From contig CM033401.1 in assembly GCA_019426215.1 (NCBI GenBank), positions 9,801,134-9,865,133 on the forward strand: a stretch of DNA of 64,000 nucleotides, given 5' to 3'. The position numbers and the translations under genes were made by a program. Shown here piece by piece: positions 1-11,739 of this stretch. The notes beneath the pieces were generated by a model, which made no database searches, was not told the DNA's origin, and saw nothing but the letters and a program-made list of their open reading frames with translations. Each line of letters begins with the position of its first letter. The first letter of the stretch is position 1. The stretch comes from Buddleja alternifolia (lineage: Eukaryota > Streptophyta > Magnoliopsida > Lamiales > Scrophulariaceae).

Positions 1-487
1 GTTGCTGCTTATGAAAGAAAATATACATGTTACTGCAGAAATTATTTGTTCATTTGAGATGTGCACTATGTTCATTTATTATTTATTGTGATGTATTTTA
101 TTTACCGAGATTATATCTCACGTGTTATTTTTAAATTTGTTGATAGACTAAGACATAGCTTGTAGGTACGACTATTTAGGATTGACATCTCGAGATAACT
201 CTAGGATGAAAGATTTTTGTTAATTTTTCAATTGGATAACTTGCATGTTTCAGTTAACTTGGAGACAATTTCGGATAGTATTTCCTTATGATTCAGAATT
301 TTGAGTTGAAGTCTATAGAATTTTTTTCATTAAGATACTGATAGTCTTTTTGGTTAATTAGTATGTTAGCATGTGATGTGAAATAATTTATGTTTATCGT
401 TCTACGTGTATAAAAAAAAATTGTGGATTGAAAATTTGTTTAAGCTATGTTGGTTATACTTTAATGAGAGGAGTTTGGGATATGACA
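1..487 (+). mobile_element. 3' part of a Ty3/gypsy 5' LTR
   Basis: The sequence ends in TATGACA, a normal CA-type LTR terminus, four bases before a perfect tRNA-iMet primer binding site. Gag and protease remnants follow downstream. The other LTR edge lies outside the window, so the LTR length is unknown. No second LTR copy is visible. Confidence 0.65.
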
Positions 488-491
488 ATTG

Positions 492-503
492 TGGTATCAG
501 AGC
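492..503 (+). other. Primer binding site for initiator tRNA-Met
   Basis: TGGTATCAGAGC is the exact 12-base complement of the 3' end of plant initiator methionine tRNA. This site primes minus-strand DNA synthesis in many plant LTR retrotransposons. Its position just after the LTR end and before gag fits that role. Confidence 0.85.
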
Positions 504-797
504 ATAGTTCTGATCTTTTGGGCCTGTAGGTCAGACATGGTCAAGTACTAGAGATGAATGATGATTGTATTTTTACATGGTTTAGCTAATTATGTTACTG
601 AATTTATAATATTAAACATTAATCAACTTTGATGCAATGAATTAACAGCTTGATAGGACATGCCATGTCGCCGAGAAGAGAATCTAGCCACCCTGGCTCG
701 TAATGCTCTTTTAGAAGGCAAGGACTAAGTAAGAAATAATACTACAAGGAAAGAAAATAATCGAGCTACTATGTAAACCCCCGGAACCACACAACAA

Positions 798-1727
798 TTG
801 ATCGAGGATTTAGTTGAAGCTTTACAAGGTAGTCAAGGTGGAGGTAAGAGAATTATTATGGAACGTTTCAGAAAGATGGATCCCCCTCCATTCAAGGGCA
901 CATCTGACTCCCAAAGAATACAAGGTTGGATCTCAAAGCCTGAAAAGATTTTCGACGCCATTGAATGCTCTAATACAAAGAAAGTGACGTGTGCTACTTT
1001 TATCATCGAGGGCGAAGCCGATAAATGGCGGAAGTTGGAACAAGAGAGATTCACAATAAACCATGAAATAATAACATGGAAAAAGTTTGTGAATTGCTTG
1101 TATGGGAGATATTTTCCACATAGTGTTCGTGATCAAAAGGCTGTGGAATTCTTGGAGTTAGTAAAAGGAAACAATACAGTAGGTGAATATGAAGCTAAAT
1201 TTACTGAGTTATCACGTTTGGCCCCAAAAATTATATCATATAAGAATTTGAAAGCTAATAAATTCGAGAGGGGGTTGAGATATGAACTCAGTAAACAAGT
1301 TACTATACTGAGGCTGCCAACCTATACTGAGGTCCTTGACAGAGCTTTTATTGCACAAAAGAAGGCTAAAGAGGGGCGCAAATTCAGGGAGCAAAGGAAG
1401 AGGACTGCATCTGGAGGTGACCAACGGAAGATGACCAGTGGTCCATCTAAGAAACCCACCACAAACTGTTACAAAGGAAAGGCAAAGGATGAGCAAGTTG
1501 TGAAGTGCCCGCGATGTGACAAGTTTTACCTTGGAAAGCCTTGTTATGGGGAAACTAAAGCATGCTTCAATTGTGGAGAAGTAGGTCATATTTCTAGAGT
1601 ATGCCCATCAGAGCTAAAGAATCCAACAACTGGTAATATGAGAGAAAAGAAAAATCAGAAAATTCAGAGGACCCAAGGTAGAGTATATGGGATAACTCAA
1701 GGGGACGCTTATGCATATAATCGGTGA
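798..1727 (+). pseudogene. gag: Ty3/gypsy gag polyprotein (309 codons, broken 5' end)
   Basis: Structural gag protein of a gypsy-class retrotransposon, which would package element RNA in virus-like particles. The Retrotrans_gag core (about residues 25-190) includes a PPPFKG start and the W.KF...Y..RYFP region. A CCHC zinc knuckle (CFNCGEVGHISRVC) sits near residues 258-271. A likely original start at 665 (MSPRRESSHPGS) meets a stop after a few codons, and the open frame at 798 opens with TTG, so the N-terminus is damaged. The reading frame then shifts before protease at about 1724, whereas intact relatives have one continuous gag-pol frame. No selection to remain coding is apparent. The family call is secure; function is lost. 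Confidence 0.88.
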
Positions 1728-2014
1728 TCATAGGTACTCTACCTATATTCTCTAAATTGGAAAATGTACTGTTTGATCTTGGAGCTACTCATTCGTTCAT
1801 ATCCCCTGCTTTTGCTAGTTGGTTAAATAAAAATATTGAGCCCTTAGATACTGAATTGTGCGTAACCACACCAATTGGAAAATCTGATATTCTAAACTCG
1901 GTATATAGATCTTATCTTGTCCACGTGGGAGATAGGGAATTGTTTGATAACTTAGTAATAATAGAAATCCATGATTTTGATTTGATTTTAGGCATGGATT
2001 GGCTTGCAGCATAA
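1724..2014 (+). pseudogene. Gypsy retropepsin-like protease fragment
   Basis: Aspartic protease (RVP_2 type) that follows gag in gypsy polyproteins. The flap-and-core signature is visible: GTLPIF near the start, then FDLGATHSFIS, and ILGMDWLA at the end. The catalytic triad is normally D-S/T-G; here it reads D-L-G, so the protein would not be expected to cleave. Family members continue past DWLA with Y-H-A, but here a TAA replaces the tyrosine codon. The frame is shifted relative to gag. Nothing recognisable as reverse transcriptase follows, so the element is truncated just after this point. Confidence 0.85.
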
Positions 2015-3840
2015 CATGCTAAACTTAATCAAAATTCATCATGATTGGTATTTTTGGAAATTTATCTAATGTATATATATGAAGTTCAGATATATACTGG
2101 AAAGAATTACCCAATAAAATTCTTGGGTATAAGAATGATGATTTGAGGCTGAAATTGCCTAGAAATTGAGAAATAATCTTTTGGATTGACTATTTTATGT
2201 GATAGCTATTTTTCTAGGAGGTGCTATAATACATTAATGCACTATAATTACATAATTAGTTATTAAAAATGAATGATATCCTGAGAAGAAAAACAACAAT
2301 TTCTTAGCTTATTCAGAGGCGAGAAGTCCATTACATAACAGTTTAATTATGAATTTTTTATGCTTTATTTTCCTGAAGCAAATAGACCAAAAGTAAAATT
2401 CAAAGTATAGTATGAATTTGTATTCACTAATTAACGAGCACAGAAATAAAGGGGGAAATCTGCTTTAGATGGACATGTTTGAATTTTTTTATTCAAGAAG
2501 TGCACTTTAGAAGATATGTTAAAATGGACTGTTGGCGATTGAGTCTAAAGCTTGCAGTAAGTATGATGTTAATGCCATGATGCTGACAATCATAAGAAAT
2601 TTGACATCCAAATTTCAATTTTTTGCAGTCACCCCTTTTATTGGAGTGAATTTATAGATTGAGTATAACATGGGATTTTATGAAGTGCATGGTATAAATT
2701 AGATTTTGAATTTATTTTCTACATGGACTTCAAAATTATTTGTTTAAACTCTCAAATTGGTGCGTTTATCTCAGACCCCCTAAAATACTATAGTTTTGTC
2801 AATGTCATTTGGAGATTTTGGGGATTTTTTTCACAAAAGGTTATTAAAATGCGATCAAATTTAAGAAGCTCAATGATTTGTTATGTGGTGATTAAATTTT
2901 GATTAGAAGAAATGTATGAGGTATATGGGTGAAAAAAATTAGGAAAAATTATTGTTAAGGGACTAGGAAATTTTCAAATTATTAAACACACTAATTTTTA
3001 GCTAATTAGGGAGAAGTGATTCCTAAACTTTACAAATTAATACAATGTAAAATTCAATGTAAAATTATATTTGTATTACCTATTCTATAATTTTCTTGGA
3101 AAAAAAGACGTATTCTCCCCACCCACTAATCTTTCATTCACCACTAGTTGATGTTTATTTTCTTATTTTATATAAACCTACGCACTAGATTGATGTCAGA
3201 CATCTTTTAGTATATATATTGAATTTTTTTAATTGAAATGGTTCAAAAGATACAATTAAAAAGCCTCAAATTGCAAGACCAAAAACGATACAGTTGTCAA
3301 AAAATGATTCCGCCTTGTTTCACAATTGTAAAATCATTATTTATAAAGAAAGAACTTATATAATGTTGTTTTTCAGTTATTTTTAAAATTTTAGAGGCAC
3401 TGTAAAAAACGTTTCAACTAATATTGAATTTCCTATTCAATGTGAGTTAGATTTATTAAGAAATTTGTGATAAAAGAAATTATTGAAAGGAAAATCTGTC
3501 ATTTGTTAAAAAAGAAAAAAAAGTAAAGAATAAGATGGAGATGTTTTGCTAATTTCGTTGTTAATATTTCAAATAATTTCTTAGAAAAACAAATTATATT
3601 TATTTCCCAATGTACCTAATTAAAAGATAAATAATAATACATATTCAACAAAATCACCAAAATAGAAATCTAAGCACAATAACATTAATATAAAATATCA
3701 ATCACAATATTTCAAATGTTGCACAACCTACAGCAATGTATATTCAAATATAAAAATACCATTCGGCATAACATATTATAAAAAAACGTCATCACGAAAC
3801 CAAATAAAAGCGTCTAATATGAGCAACAGATTACTCTTGA
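2015..3840. other. AT-rich interval without recognisable gene
   Basis: I see only short broken frames and A/T runs. The sequence immediately after the protease (to about 2170) may be decayed gypsy pol, but no motif survives. A possible CACTA-element edge near 3.4-3.8 kb could not be defined because no matching terminal inverted repeat was found. Confidence 0.4.
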
Positions 3841-4034
3841 GAATGGCGCTGACCAAAAGAACTATGTTGATCGGGAGAATGAAGTTGGTTAGGTAACTGA
3901 GAATGAACCGGAGGATGTTGGCCTGGTGTTTGATAATGATCGGGAACATGAGACTGAGTAGCTAGAGTCACGAAGTAGCCAAGAGGTGGTGCTGGATAGT
4001 AACCGAGAGCAGGAGATGGTACTGTCCAGCTAGA

Positions 4035-4169
4035 GCTAGAAGTGGGTTCAGACCGGCAAGAGCTAGAAGTGGGTTCAGACCGGCAAGAGCTAGAGGTGGG
4101 TACTATCCGGCAGAAGCTAGAGATGGGTACTGTCCAGCAGAAGCTAGAGATGGGTACTAACCAGGAGAT
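4035..4169 (-). repeat. 27-bp tandem repeat, five units, in the tail of the CACTA second gene
   Basis: Units begin at 4035, 4062, 4089, 4116 and 4143, an exact 27-bp spacing set by GCTAGA. Being a multiple of three, the repeat keeps frame. On the minus strand it reads as a nine-residue motif of the type AGQYPSLAS, just after a YPGQYSSPQYSTPSPG stretch. It looks like an expanded proline/glutamine-rich C-terminal tail. Confidence 0.8.
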
Positions 4170-4258
4170 GGAGTAGAGTACTGCGGAGAAGAGTATTGGC
4201 CTGGATAAAAGTGTTTGCCTAAAAAACTAGCTTGAGCCACCCGAGTGATAAAGAGGAT

Positions 4259-4534
4259 TCAACTAAGACTAGCTTTAATTTCTTGTTGCTCTCTCTTCAT
4301 TTCTCGCATTTCTTCCTTAAGTTGCTCTATTTCCATCTGTGAATAGTTATTGCTTGGAATAGCACCAGAAGAAGTGAAAGTGTCACTGTATGAGCTTCCG
4401 AACCCATAGCAACCCCCATTTTTAGCGCCGCCAGACACCTCAACCCATGCTTCAGGAATAAATGTTGATGACCCTTGGGACATTGCTTTTCCACTACTCT
4501 GAGAGTGGTTCTCCTTTAATCTAGTGTAAGTCTC
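4259..4534 (-). pseudogene. CACTA Ptta/En/Spm-type protein, C-terminal exon
   Basis: The exon begins QETYTRLKENHSQS and continues to VSGGAKNGGCYGFGSSYS, which matches the conserved end of the plant Transposase (Ptta/En/Spm, PF03004) family, where KGRVYGLGS is typical. A short coiled coil follows (EQLKEEMREMKREQQEIKASL). The 5' side is a canonical splice acceptor (TTTGCAG) at 4535-4541, joined across an 86-bp intron to the exon at 4621-4725. The second CACTA gene usually acts as a DNA-binding partner of the transposase at subterminal repeats. That role is family knowledge; nothing here shows activity. Confidence 0.82.
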
Positions 4535-4620
4535 CTGCAAAGTAAGATATATTTAAAATCAAAATAATAACTTTATATTGTGTTGCTTATTACTAATTAA
4601 CCAAAAAAGATCACCGATAC

Positions 4621-4725
4621 CCGCTTTGACTTCTCATCTACAAAATGTCCTTGTCGTTGGTTCGTTATATGACATCGGTTAAAAACTGATTCATGAGGCA
4701 CAGGTTTTCCACCACTTATGTTAGC
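4621..4725 (-). pseudogene. CACTA Ptta/En/Spm-type protein, penultimate exon (35 codons)
   Basis: The translation runs ANISGGKPVPHESVF to GHFVDEKSKR, matching the family block that normally reads P...E.F..TH....FVDE.S. Both splice borders are canonical on the minus strand: acceptor TTGTAG just above 4725 and donor GTATCG starting at 4620. No stop codon interrupts it. It is too short to be noticed as a gene alone but fits exactly between flanking exons. Confidence 0.8.
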
Positions 4726-4739
4726 CTACAATTTTCGAC

Positions 4740-6980
4740 ATATAAACAGTGCATCAAAATTGTTGCAAAAAATTCATAAACATGGTAAAGCTTTTACTAG
4801 TAACAAAGAATAAGTATATGAGTGTGTACAAGTTTCTCTCTTTCAAGCTATATCAAATTCAAGAAAAGAAATTCAAGTCCCACAAAAAGCAAAAATTCAG
4901 AATATCATAATCAATATTCCAACATGCATAGAACTATTAAAATATTTGAACTTGGGTTATCATTTAAATTTAAGTGCAAATGTAAACTAGGCTAATGTAT
5001 GGATTACTTAAATGTGTTTCATCAATATTATTTTTAATATTAATATAATTTTAGAATATTTACATAAAAGCATATTAAATTATAAACAATAGCTTTGGTT
5101 AGATATTTTTGTATATTAAATACTGGAACTTGTATATATATAACAAAACTATATGCATTCATATAAACCATATATATATATATATATGTATGTATATATA
5201 TATAAACAGATAGATTGATTATATAAAATATATTAGAATATATTTTAATATGCCACTGCATAATGTATTTCTAACTTACAAATATATTAATAAAGTAACT
5301 TAGTATATTATTTGAAATCAATATATATAATAAAAATATATTATCCAACCCCTTAATTGAAATAAATGGACAATACTATCAGAACCTACAATTTCAACTA
5401 TTTCATCTCATTTTACACATTAACATAGCAGAGTGTAATGCACAAACAATGCAGTACGATAATTTCATCTCAAAGTTAGAGCAATGTCATTTTCTAGTTA
5501 TATATTTTAGTCAAAGTTATATTATATTTAACTAGCCAATTCAAAATTTAAATTGACTCTGTCAGACACTCATCAAATAGTAATTTCGAAATATATTTTT
5601 AAACATATAATGAAAATTTTCACTTACCATCCTTCGAGCATGATTAGGAATAGAAATAATATCAGCCGAGCTCTTAACCACCCAACTACCATCTCGATCA
5701 GAAACTCTATTCTTACAATTATTTTCTTAAGTTTTTGAAAGTCAAGAGTCATAGGTTGTGATTCTGTTTGTTTTTTAACTCTATATTTATATGATTGATA
5801 TGGAATTATGCATGATTTAGGCCACATATGTGTGTGATATGTGGGTTTATTAAGTATAGGGTGGAAATCATTGCAATTGAGAAAAAATGGCGAAAAACTT
5901 ATGAAATTAGAAGAAAAAAAGCATATTGCATTCAACGTCTGTAAGTGAGTTATTTAGCGTCCGAATGTTGACCAAGTCAACATACAAACTTGAAGAAGTG
6001 TAACATTCGAACGTCGGGGTCGGTAGATCTGCTATGGAAATTTTGAAGTCTGAATTCAAGCTGGAGTCTTCTATTCCCCTTTTATAAATACCAGATCAGT
6101 TCCTCTTCATAGGGTTCGACTTTTTACACATTTTTCTACATCTTCAAGAGCAAGAATACAGGAATGAACCATTGAAGATCATCATCAACCATAGGGAGTA
6201 TCTTAGGCTTAGATTTATATTTTGTCTATGAATATTTATCTTTTTCTTTGTATTTTTATCATGGTAGTTATGAACTAATTTGTTAGACTAAGGCCATGAA
6301 AGCCAATTTGAGATGTTTGATATATAAAAGTTGTTTCTTTGAGTTAATTCTATGGTTTCTATGTGTCTTAATTTTGCAGTTTTATTCCAATCATATGCTT
6401 GATCACCATGTGATTGCTATATTGCCTAGCTTAGTTGTTCGGGAGAAGATAAGTTACGGTGCAAAGATAACATCACATCATCTTAGCGAGTTGATACTAG
6501 GGATAGTTATATGTTTCAGGTGCAGTTAGTCGGGCTACTTCGAGGAATTTCGAGTTCTTAAAGCATGCATATTAATTAGACCCTTGGATAGGGATATTTT
6601 GAGGTCATTAATTAAGTATAGGTTATCAACACAAAGGGATCAAATTGATAATAAACTTAAGAAAAATTTCAACACAGCAACAATGTTCTAACAACTTGAA
6701 GAACAACATTTATATAAATAACTGATCAATTTATGCTAACACATGTGTCTTAGTCACTTTTCTCATTATTGTTTCCATCATCTTGTTTGATTACCATCAT
6801 TTATTTTATCTTATTTGCATTTATAATTAACCACATTTAATTGCTTCAATTTTGCGTTGAAATCTTTTATATCTAAAATACAAGTCTCTATGGGTATGAT
6901 ATTTCGAACTTAAAATCTATTTTATTACTACACACTACCAGTCCACTTGCTATGCAAACACGTGACGATTTCTCGTGTCA
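4740..6980. other. Intron-like or inserted sequence within the CACTA element
   Basis: About 2.2 kb separates two exons of the second CACTA gene, longer than the element's other visible intron (86 bp). It holds TA-rich microsatellite sequence at 5.16-5.22 kb and a plus-strand promoter-like patch at 6.05-6.13 kb (TTTATAAATACC, then a pyrimidine-rich leader). It may contain an insertion such as an LTR fragment. I found no terminal repeats or coding motif to prove it. Confidence 0.35.
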
Positions 6981-6984
6981 AGGA

Positions 6985-7165
6985 GTATCCCGTATATCCC
7001 AAAGGGCCTCCTAAATATCTTGTCGCATATAGTCTAGTGGGGATGCGGACCTAGATTTCTTTGTCCTAAGTCGCATCATCTCTACAGAAAGAGATCGGCT
7101 ACAATAGCGTTTGAAAATCTTGTAAACTTGTTGCTCCGACCATTGAGCACGCCAAGTGAATTTTC
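6985..7165 (-). pseudogene. CACTA Ptta/En/Spm-type protein, central exon
   Basis: A splice acceptor (TTTGTATGCAG) ends at 7166. The exon then reads KFTWRAQWSEQQVYKIFKR and continues through MMRLRTKKSR and IWEALWDI-like residues. This matches the central block of PF03004 proteins: an aromatic W/F region, then a basic RDMF..ARKSG-like segment, then VW..L...W. Two in-frame stops (one at the position of a conserved tryptophan codon, TGG to TAG) show decay. Confidence 0.7.
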
Positions 7166-7292
7166 CTGCATACAAATTGTGAAGTTTATGTACATGAGAA
7201 ATATACTTTTCATGAGCTCAAGAACAAAGAAAAAGCAGAATAAGTGTCATCACAAATATATATAAGAGTCTATTTAAAAAATTGGAATTTAA

Positions 7293-7464
7293 TGTATCAT
7301 TTGTTACATTGAACCTCTTAAAGAGGTACATCTTTACAGTTTGTGGAACTTTATAAAAAGTTGGTCAAACACCATTATTGTATCATTTATTACTTGGAAC
7401 CTCTTAAAGAGGTAAATCTTTACAGTTTGTGGAACTTTATAAAAAGTTGGTCAAACACCATTAT
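7293..7464. repeat. 86-bp tandem duplication
   Basis: Two head-to-tail copies (7293-7378 and 7379-7464) differ at only a few positions. Each contains CCTCTTAAAGAGG, a perfect 13-base palindrome around its central base. They lie in non-coding sequence of the CACTA element. Confidence 0.85.
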
Positions 7465-7748
7465 ACCATGCTCGCATATCTGCTAGCATGCTTTGAGACG
7501 CAGCAACACTAACGAAACTACAAAAAAATGATTGACAATGCAATAGAAGTAGTTCATCAACATTACATTAAGTAATGCGTGTAAAATAACATTTCTATAC
7601 TCATTTTAAAAATTGAAAAAAGAGGAAGAAAACCAAGTATAATAAATATAAACATTCCTTATTCCTAATTTCCCTTAACAACTACATGGCCCCAATAAAG
7701 GAAAAAATTATCATAAGTTGAAAACTTGAACTATTTAAAAGAACAAAA

Positions 7749-8087
7749 TTACTTTTTCCCCTCGATGATGAGTATCTCACGACCGCGTTCATCACGCTTA
7801 ATTTTGTCTTTACTTTTCGAGTTTGCTGGCTCATGCTGCTCGAATGTCTGCTCATCATGTTTTTTATGCATCTCTTCCTCTACCTCCTCCTTTTCCTCCA
7901 CTTCTTCTTTCTCCTCCTCATCTACCTCATCTACCTCCTCTGCCACCTCCCTCTCACCATCCACAACATAATGCAAGCCTGATTCTAAGTCTGCTAGTTT
8001 AGTCACTTTACCCATCAACATACCCATGAAACTTTCATGAACTCGATCAGACATCAATCTCTTGCCCTTTCCCCTGGTTGTTGACAT
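7749..8087 (-). pseudogene. N-terminal exon of the CACTA second gene, acidic protein
   Basis: This 112-codon frame starts MSTTRGKGKRLMSDRV and has a long acidic run of E, V and D (about residues 40-75), then a lysine-rich end. N-termini of CACTA Ptta/En/Spm proteins often begin with a basic MS.RGKG segment followed by low-complexity sequence. It lies directly upstream of the recognisable exons at 7165 and 4725 on the same strand, which is the main reason for the assignment. On its own the sequence is low complexity, so the call rests on position and its start. Confidence 0.55.
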
Positions 8088-8295
8088 AGTAACTGTAAAA
8101 AAAATTAACAGTTAATGATTGTCAAATTATAATGAAAAATTAAGTAATGAATGAAATGTAATGACAACTATGTAATGAAGTGACAAGACTAAAAATTGTA
8201 ATACAACAATAATATTAACATTTTCCAAGATGACTAACAACTACAAATTTATAAGATAATGTCTGGAAACTTATTACATATATAACTAATATGAG

Positions 8296-8391
8296 TTCAT
8301 GAAATAAGTAACAATAACAAAAGATATCAATCTCCACTAGCACTTCATGAAATAAGTAACAATAACAAAAGATATCAATCTCCACTAGCAC
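8296..8391. repeat. 48-bp tandem duplication at the 3' end of tnp2
   Basis: Two copies (8296-8343 and 8344-8391) are identical or nearly so. The repeat overlaps the stop codon region of the tnp2-like gene (stop at about 8375-8377), so the terminal codons are duplicated downstream of the stop. Confidence 0.85.
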
Positions 8392-8640
8392 TATCATATG
8401 AAGTAAGGTCGTCTTCATTCCCCTATTCTTCCTCTTCTAATTCTTCCTCATTCAATTCCATTGATCCTACTTCTAGCGCATCAGACTCAAGTTCTTCTTC
8501 AAGTTCCCTTGATGGTTGTAATTCACGGGGATTGACTTTTTCTTCTTAACGATTGATATCAGTCAAAACAGCAACATCACCAAGTTCATTATCTAATATG
8601 ATACAAGTTGGATCAAAGTTTAACTCTTAGTAAAAATCTT
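8375..8640 (-). pseudogene. tnp2 acidic C-terminal tail
   Basis: Minus-strand translation includes ILDNELGDVAVLTDINR followed, after a stop, by runs of E and D ending NEDDLTSYD. tnp2 proteins commonly end in such an acidic region. Two stops (after DINR and after EEEE) interrupt it. It continues the DUF4216-like segment at 8730-8960. Confidence 0.65.
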
Positions 8641-8729
8641 GTAGTGGTGTCTGCTGGATGTGCATGGGGATATGACTTATCTCATATGTACTTCTTGCCT
8701 TAACTTATAAAATTGCCCGCCAATTGCAA

Positions 8730-8960
8730 TCAGTTGCTTTCTTTCTCCAAGGGTATGGCACATAGTACACTTGATGACATTGAGAAGCAAGCGAAAAAAG
8801 GATTGTTTTCGGCTATTGTATGATCATAGTTAATATCAACAAGCTTGTATCTCGTATCAAACCATTTACACTTGAATAATATTATAGTGTTTCCAGAACC
8901 TAAGAAACTTAACTCAAGAATTTCTAACAATTACCCATAATAGTCTATGCTGGAATCATC
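8730..8960 (-). pseudogene. tnp2 DUF4216-like domain fragment
   Basis: The segment reads SIDYYG, then a TAA, then LLEILELSFLGSGNTIILF and KCKWFDTRYKLVDI. The YYG.L..I.EL.Y.G...V.LFKC.W.D pattern is characteristic of DUF4216, which lies C-terminal to DUF4218 in CACTA transposases. The premature stop sits inside the motif. Confidence 0.75.
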
Positions 8961-9524
8961 ATACTAACCCCCATTGATACAAACTCCACTATTCATCGTA
9001 CATCTTGTTTTCCCATATTCGAGTGTTGGAATCTATACCCATTCACAAAATACACATTCCAACGCTTAAACAATACTATTAAACCCTCGTGAAAATTGTT
9101 TGATGTATTTGTCTGTTATTTGGTTGGAAGGGTTCTCAACCTATAGGCATATGAATGAAAATTTAACTAATATTTTGTTTATGGAATTGTACTATAAATA
9201 ATAAAATAAGAACTCACATAATTGCAAAACCATGTGGCGAACTCGCTATTGCCCATCACTCCTTATGCCTTATTAGTGAGATCTGGTATTTGAGTTTGTT
9301 TCTCAACATCATAACCTATAAATCATATACCATTAACATTTAACTAACATTTAAGACTAATTTATAATAACATTAACTGGTATATTTACTTACTTGACAT
9401 ATTCAGAGATCTCTGGACAATTCAAAAGAATATAATTTGTGAATGCAACCTTCTCAAGTAGACTTAAAGTTCAATTGGGATCTTTCGGGCTAAAGGGGCG
9501 ACCGAGTGATTTAAATGCAAATAA

Positions 9525-10021
9525 TCAGCTGCTAGATTCCACTTTATTGAAGTTATCATTACATCCTACGATCATGGACCTTGTTACCACCTCAGGAGCA
9601 AAGAAATGAGAGCAAAACGTTGAAGTTTCTTTGATTAAATAAGCTTCAACTATTGATCCCTCCAAGTGTGCCTTATTTTTTACTTTACGTTTCAATGTAA
9701 CATATAACACAAAATAGAAAACAATTTTAACAAGATTTACCTCTCAAAGGAATACATCCATCGATACTGAACAGGTCCACCAACCCATGCTTCGTATGCC
9801 AAGTGCATTGGCAAATGCTCCATGGAATCAAAAAAGCCAGGGGGAAATATATTCTCAAGGTTGCACAATGTTACAACAATAGTATCCTCCAACTTTTTCA
9901 TATCTGGCTCGAAGAGGATAGTTAAACATAAATCTCTAAAAAAGTGGCTTAGTTCAGTCAAGCCATTCCACACAGATTTGGACAATAAATCTCGGAATGT
10001 AATAGGAAAAAATGTCTCCAT
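9525..10021 (-). pseudogene. tnp2 DUF4218 region
   Basis: Residues read ELSHFFRDLC through IFPPGFFDSMEHLPMHLAYE and GPVQYRWMYSFER (10021-9737). After a short frame break they continue as LKRKVKNKAHLEGSIVEAYL and ETSTFCSHFF (9710-9525). This order is the conserved DUF4218 block of CACTA transposases. The break at 9711-9736 could be a small intron or a frameshift. Confidence 0.88.
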
Positions 10022-10225
10022 AAAAATGACAGTCGTGGCTCTTCATTCCATGCAAAGAGAAATCATCAAAATTAACACATCTAGCCAAGCTCATCGCGTA
10101 CCCATCTAGAAGTCGCAACTTTTAATCCACTTTAGAACGATCTGTCATTCATCTTTCGACAACAAATAAGTAGCTTTAGGTATAAGATATGTCACGTTCA
10201 CCTCATTTAGTTCAAGATCCCTACG

Positions 10226-11480
10226 CTAACAGATGTTTTGGAGGTCTAGTCGGGCTTTTACATTATCTATAGTCTTAACTTTCACATTCATAACACTGTT
10301 GAATACATTGTCAAACATGTTTTTTTCAATGTGCATCACATCCAAATTATGCCATATCAAGTTTATATTCCAATATGGTAAATCCCAAAAGATATTTCGT
10401 TTCAACCAATTGTGAGTTTCACCAAACCCTTTTATTCTTTCCTTATCCTTGGTCTTACCAAACTGAATGTTTGGTAATGATGCCACTGCAGCCTCGAGCA
10501 CTTTACTAGTTGAACGAATAAGAGGGAATCTGTCTCCAACCTTCCCTTGGTGAAATTGCCTTTTTGATACTATAGGGATGATCTAATGCCAAAAATTGTC
10601 AATGACAATCAAAGAAGCATGGGTTTCCACCATGTTTAAGTCTAAAGAACTGATACCATTCATGCAATATGGACACGCCAATTTTTCATGTGTACTCAAC
10701 CCGATAACATTCCATAAGCGGGAAAGTCACTGATGGTCCACATTAGTGCTACCCTTATTTGGAAGTTTTGTTTTTTGGAAACATCAGAAGTCTCAACTCC
10801 ATAGTTCCATAATGTTTTCAACGCATCTATCAAAGGTTCCAAATACACATCTAAGCTCTTACGTGGACTTCTTGGACCATGATTGACTAAAGTAAGAAAC
10901 ATATAAGGTTGATCCATACACATCTGCGGAGGGTGTGGCAATAACCCGCTAACAAGACTAAGGTCTGGATGTTTGATTATGCTAATTAAACCCATTAGCT
11001 GATAATGCAAGCCTAACATTTCGAGCCTCAGCTGCAAAGGTAGGATGAGTCCGGTCAAAGTGCTTCCAAGCCTCACATCCCGGGGATGGCATAGTTCCTT
11101 CTCTTCATTGGGACTTTCTTTGTGCCAACTCATGTGCTCTGCAGTAGTCTTGGACGTGTACAACCTTTGTAGCCTCAGTATAAGTGGCAAGCAACTTAAC
11201 TGTTTAAATGGTATATCCTTGTGCCTTTTCTTTTCGCCACGTTTCTTAGGCTTGAATCTAGGATTGTGACATATCTTACATTCTTGCAATTCTTGTCATC
11301 CTTCCAATACAACATGCTATCATTTTCTCATGCATCAATCTTTTCAACCCTAAGCCTGAGTGATGCGATCACCTTCTTACTTGAATAAAATTTATCTGGT
11401 AACTTATGTCCCTTTGGCAACATTCGGCCAAATGCCTTTAGAAATCGATTAAAGTGTCCATCGTTCAAGTTTGATTTAGA
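10226..11480 (-). pseudogene. tnp2 Transposase_21 core
   Basis: The core includes ECKICHNPRFKPKKRGEKK (about 11289), QRLYTSKTTAEHMSWHKE, then a frame change, SLDVYLEPLIDALK.LW..GVETSD, LMWTISDFPAYGMLSG (about 10696-10740), a CPYCM cysteine motif near 10.66 kb, and NLDVMHIEKNMFDNV near 10.3 kb. All match PF02992 in order. Several frameshifts separate these blocks. Confidence 0.9.
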
Positions 11481-11739
11481 TTTTATGTTTAAGAGCTCCG
11501 AAAATGCTGATAATTCTGAGAAACCCTCACATCATGGCCATAGAGCACTATTTGCAGCATCTTTTCTGAGTTGTTGGGTTTGGGGCTTCAAGCTCGTCCC
11601 TAGTATTCCAATCAAATTCAGGGTCGGCTACATCTATAACCATTTTCATGAATGGATCATGGTTTTCTTAAGTGATTAATGGTTCAAAGACCAATGGTTC
11701 ACTCATACGGGTTGTCGGGGATTGAGTAGGCATTTTGTC

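Noticed and set aside
3398..3411. CACTGTAAAAAACG as the missing CACTA terminus
   Set aside because: No matching inverted end was found near 12-13.2 kb, and it departs from CACTAC.
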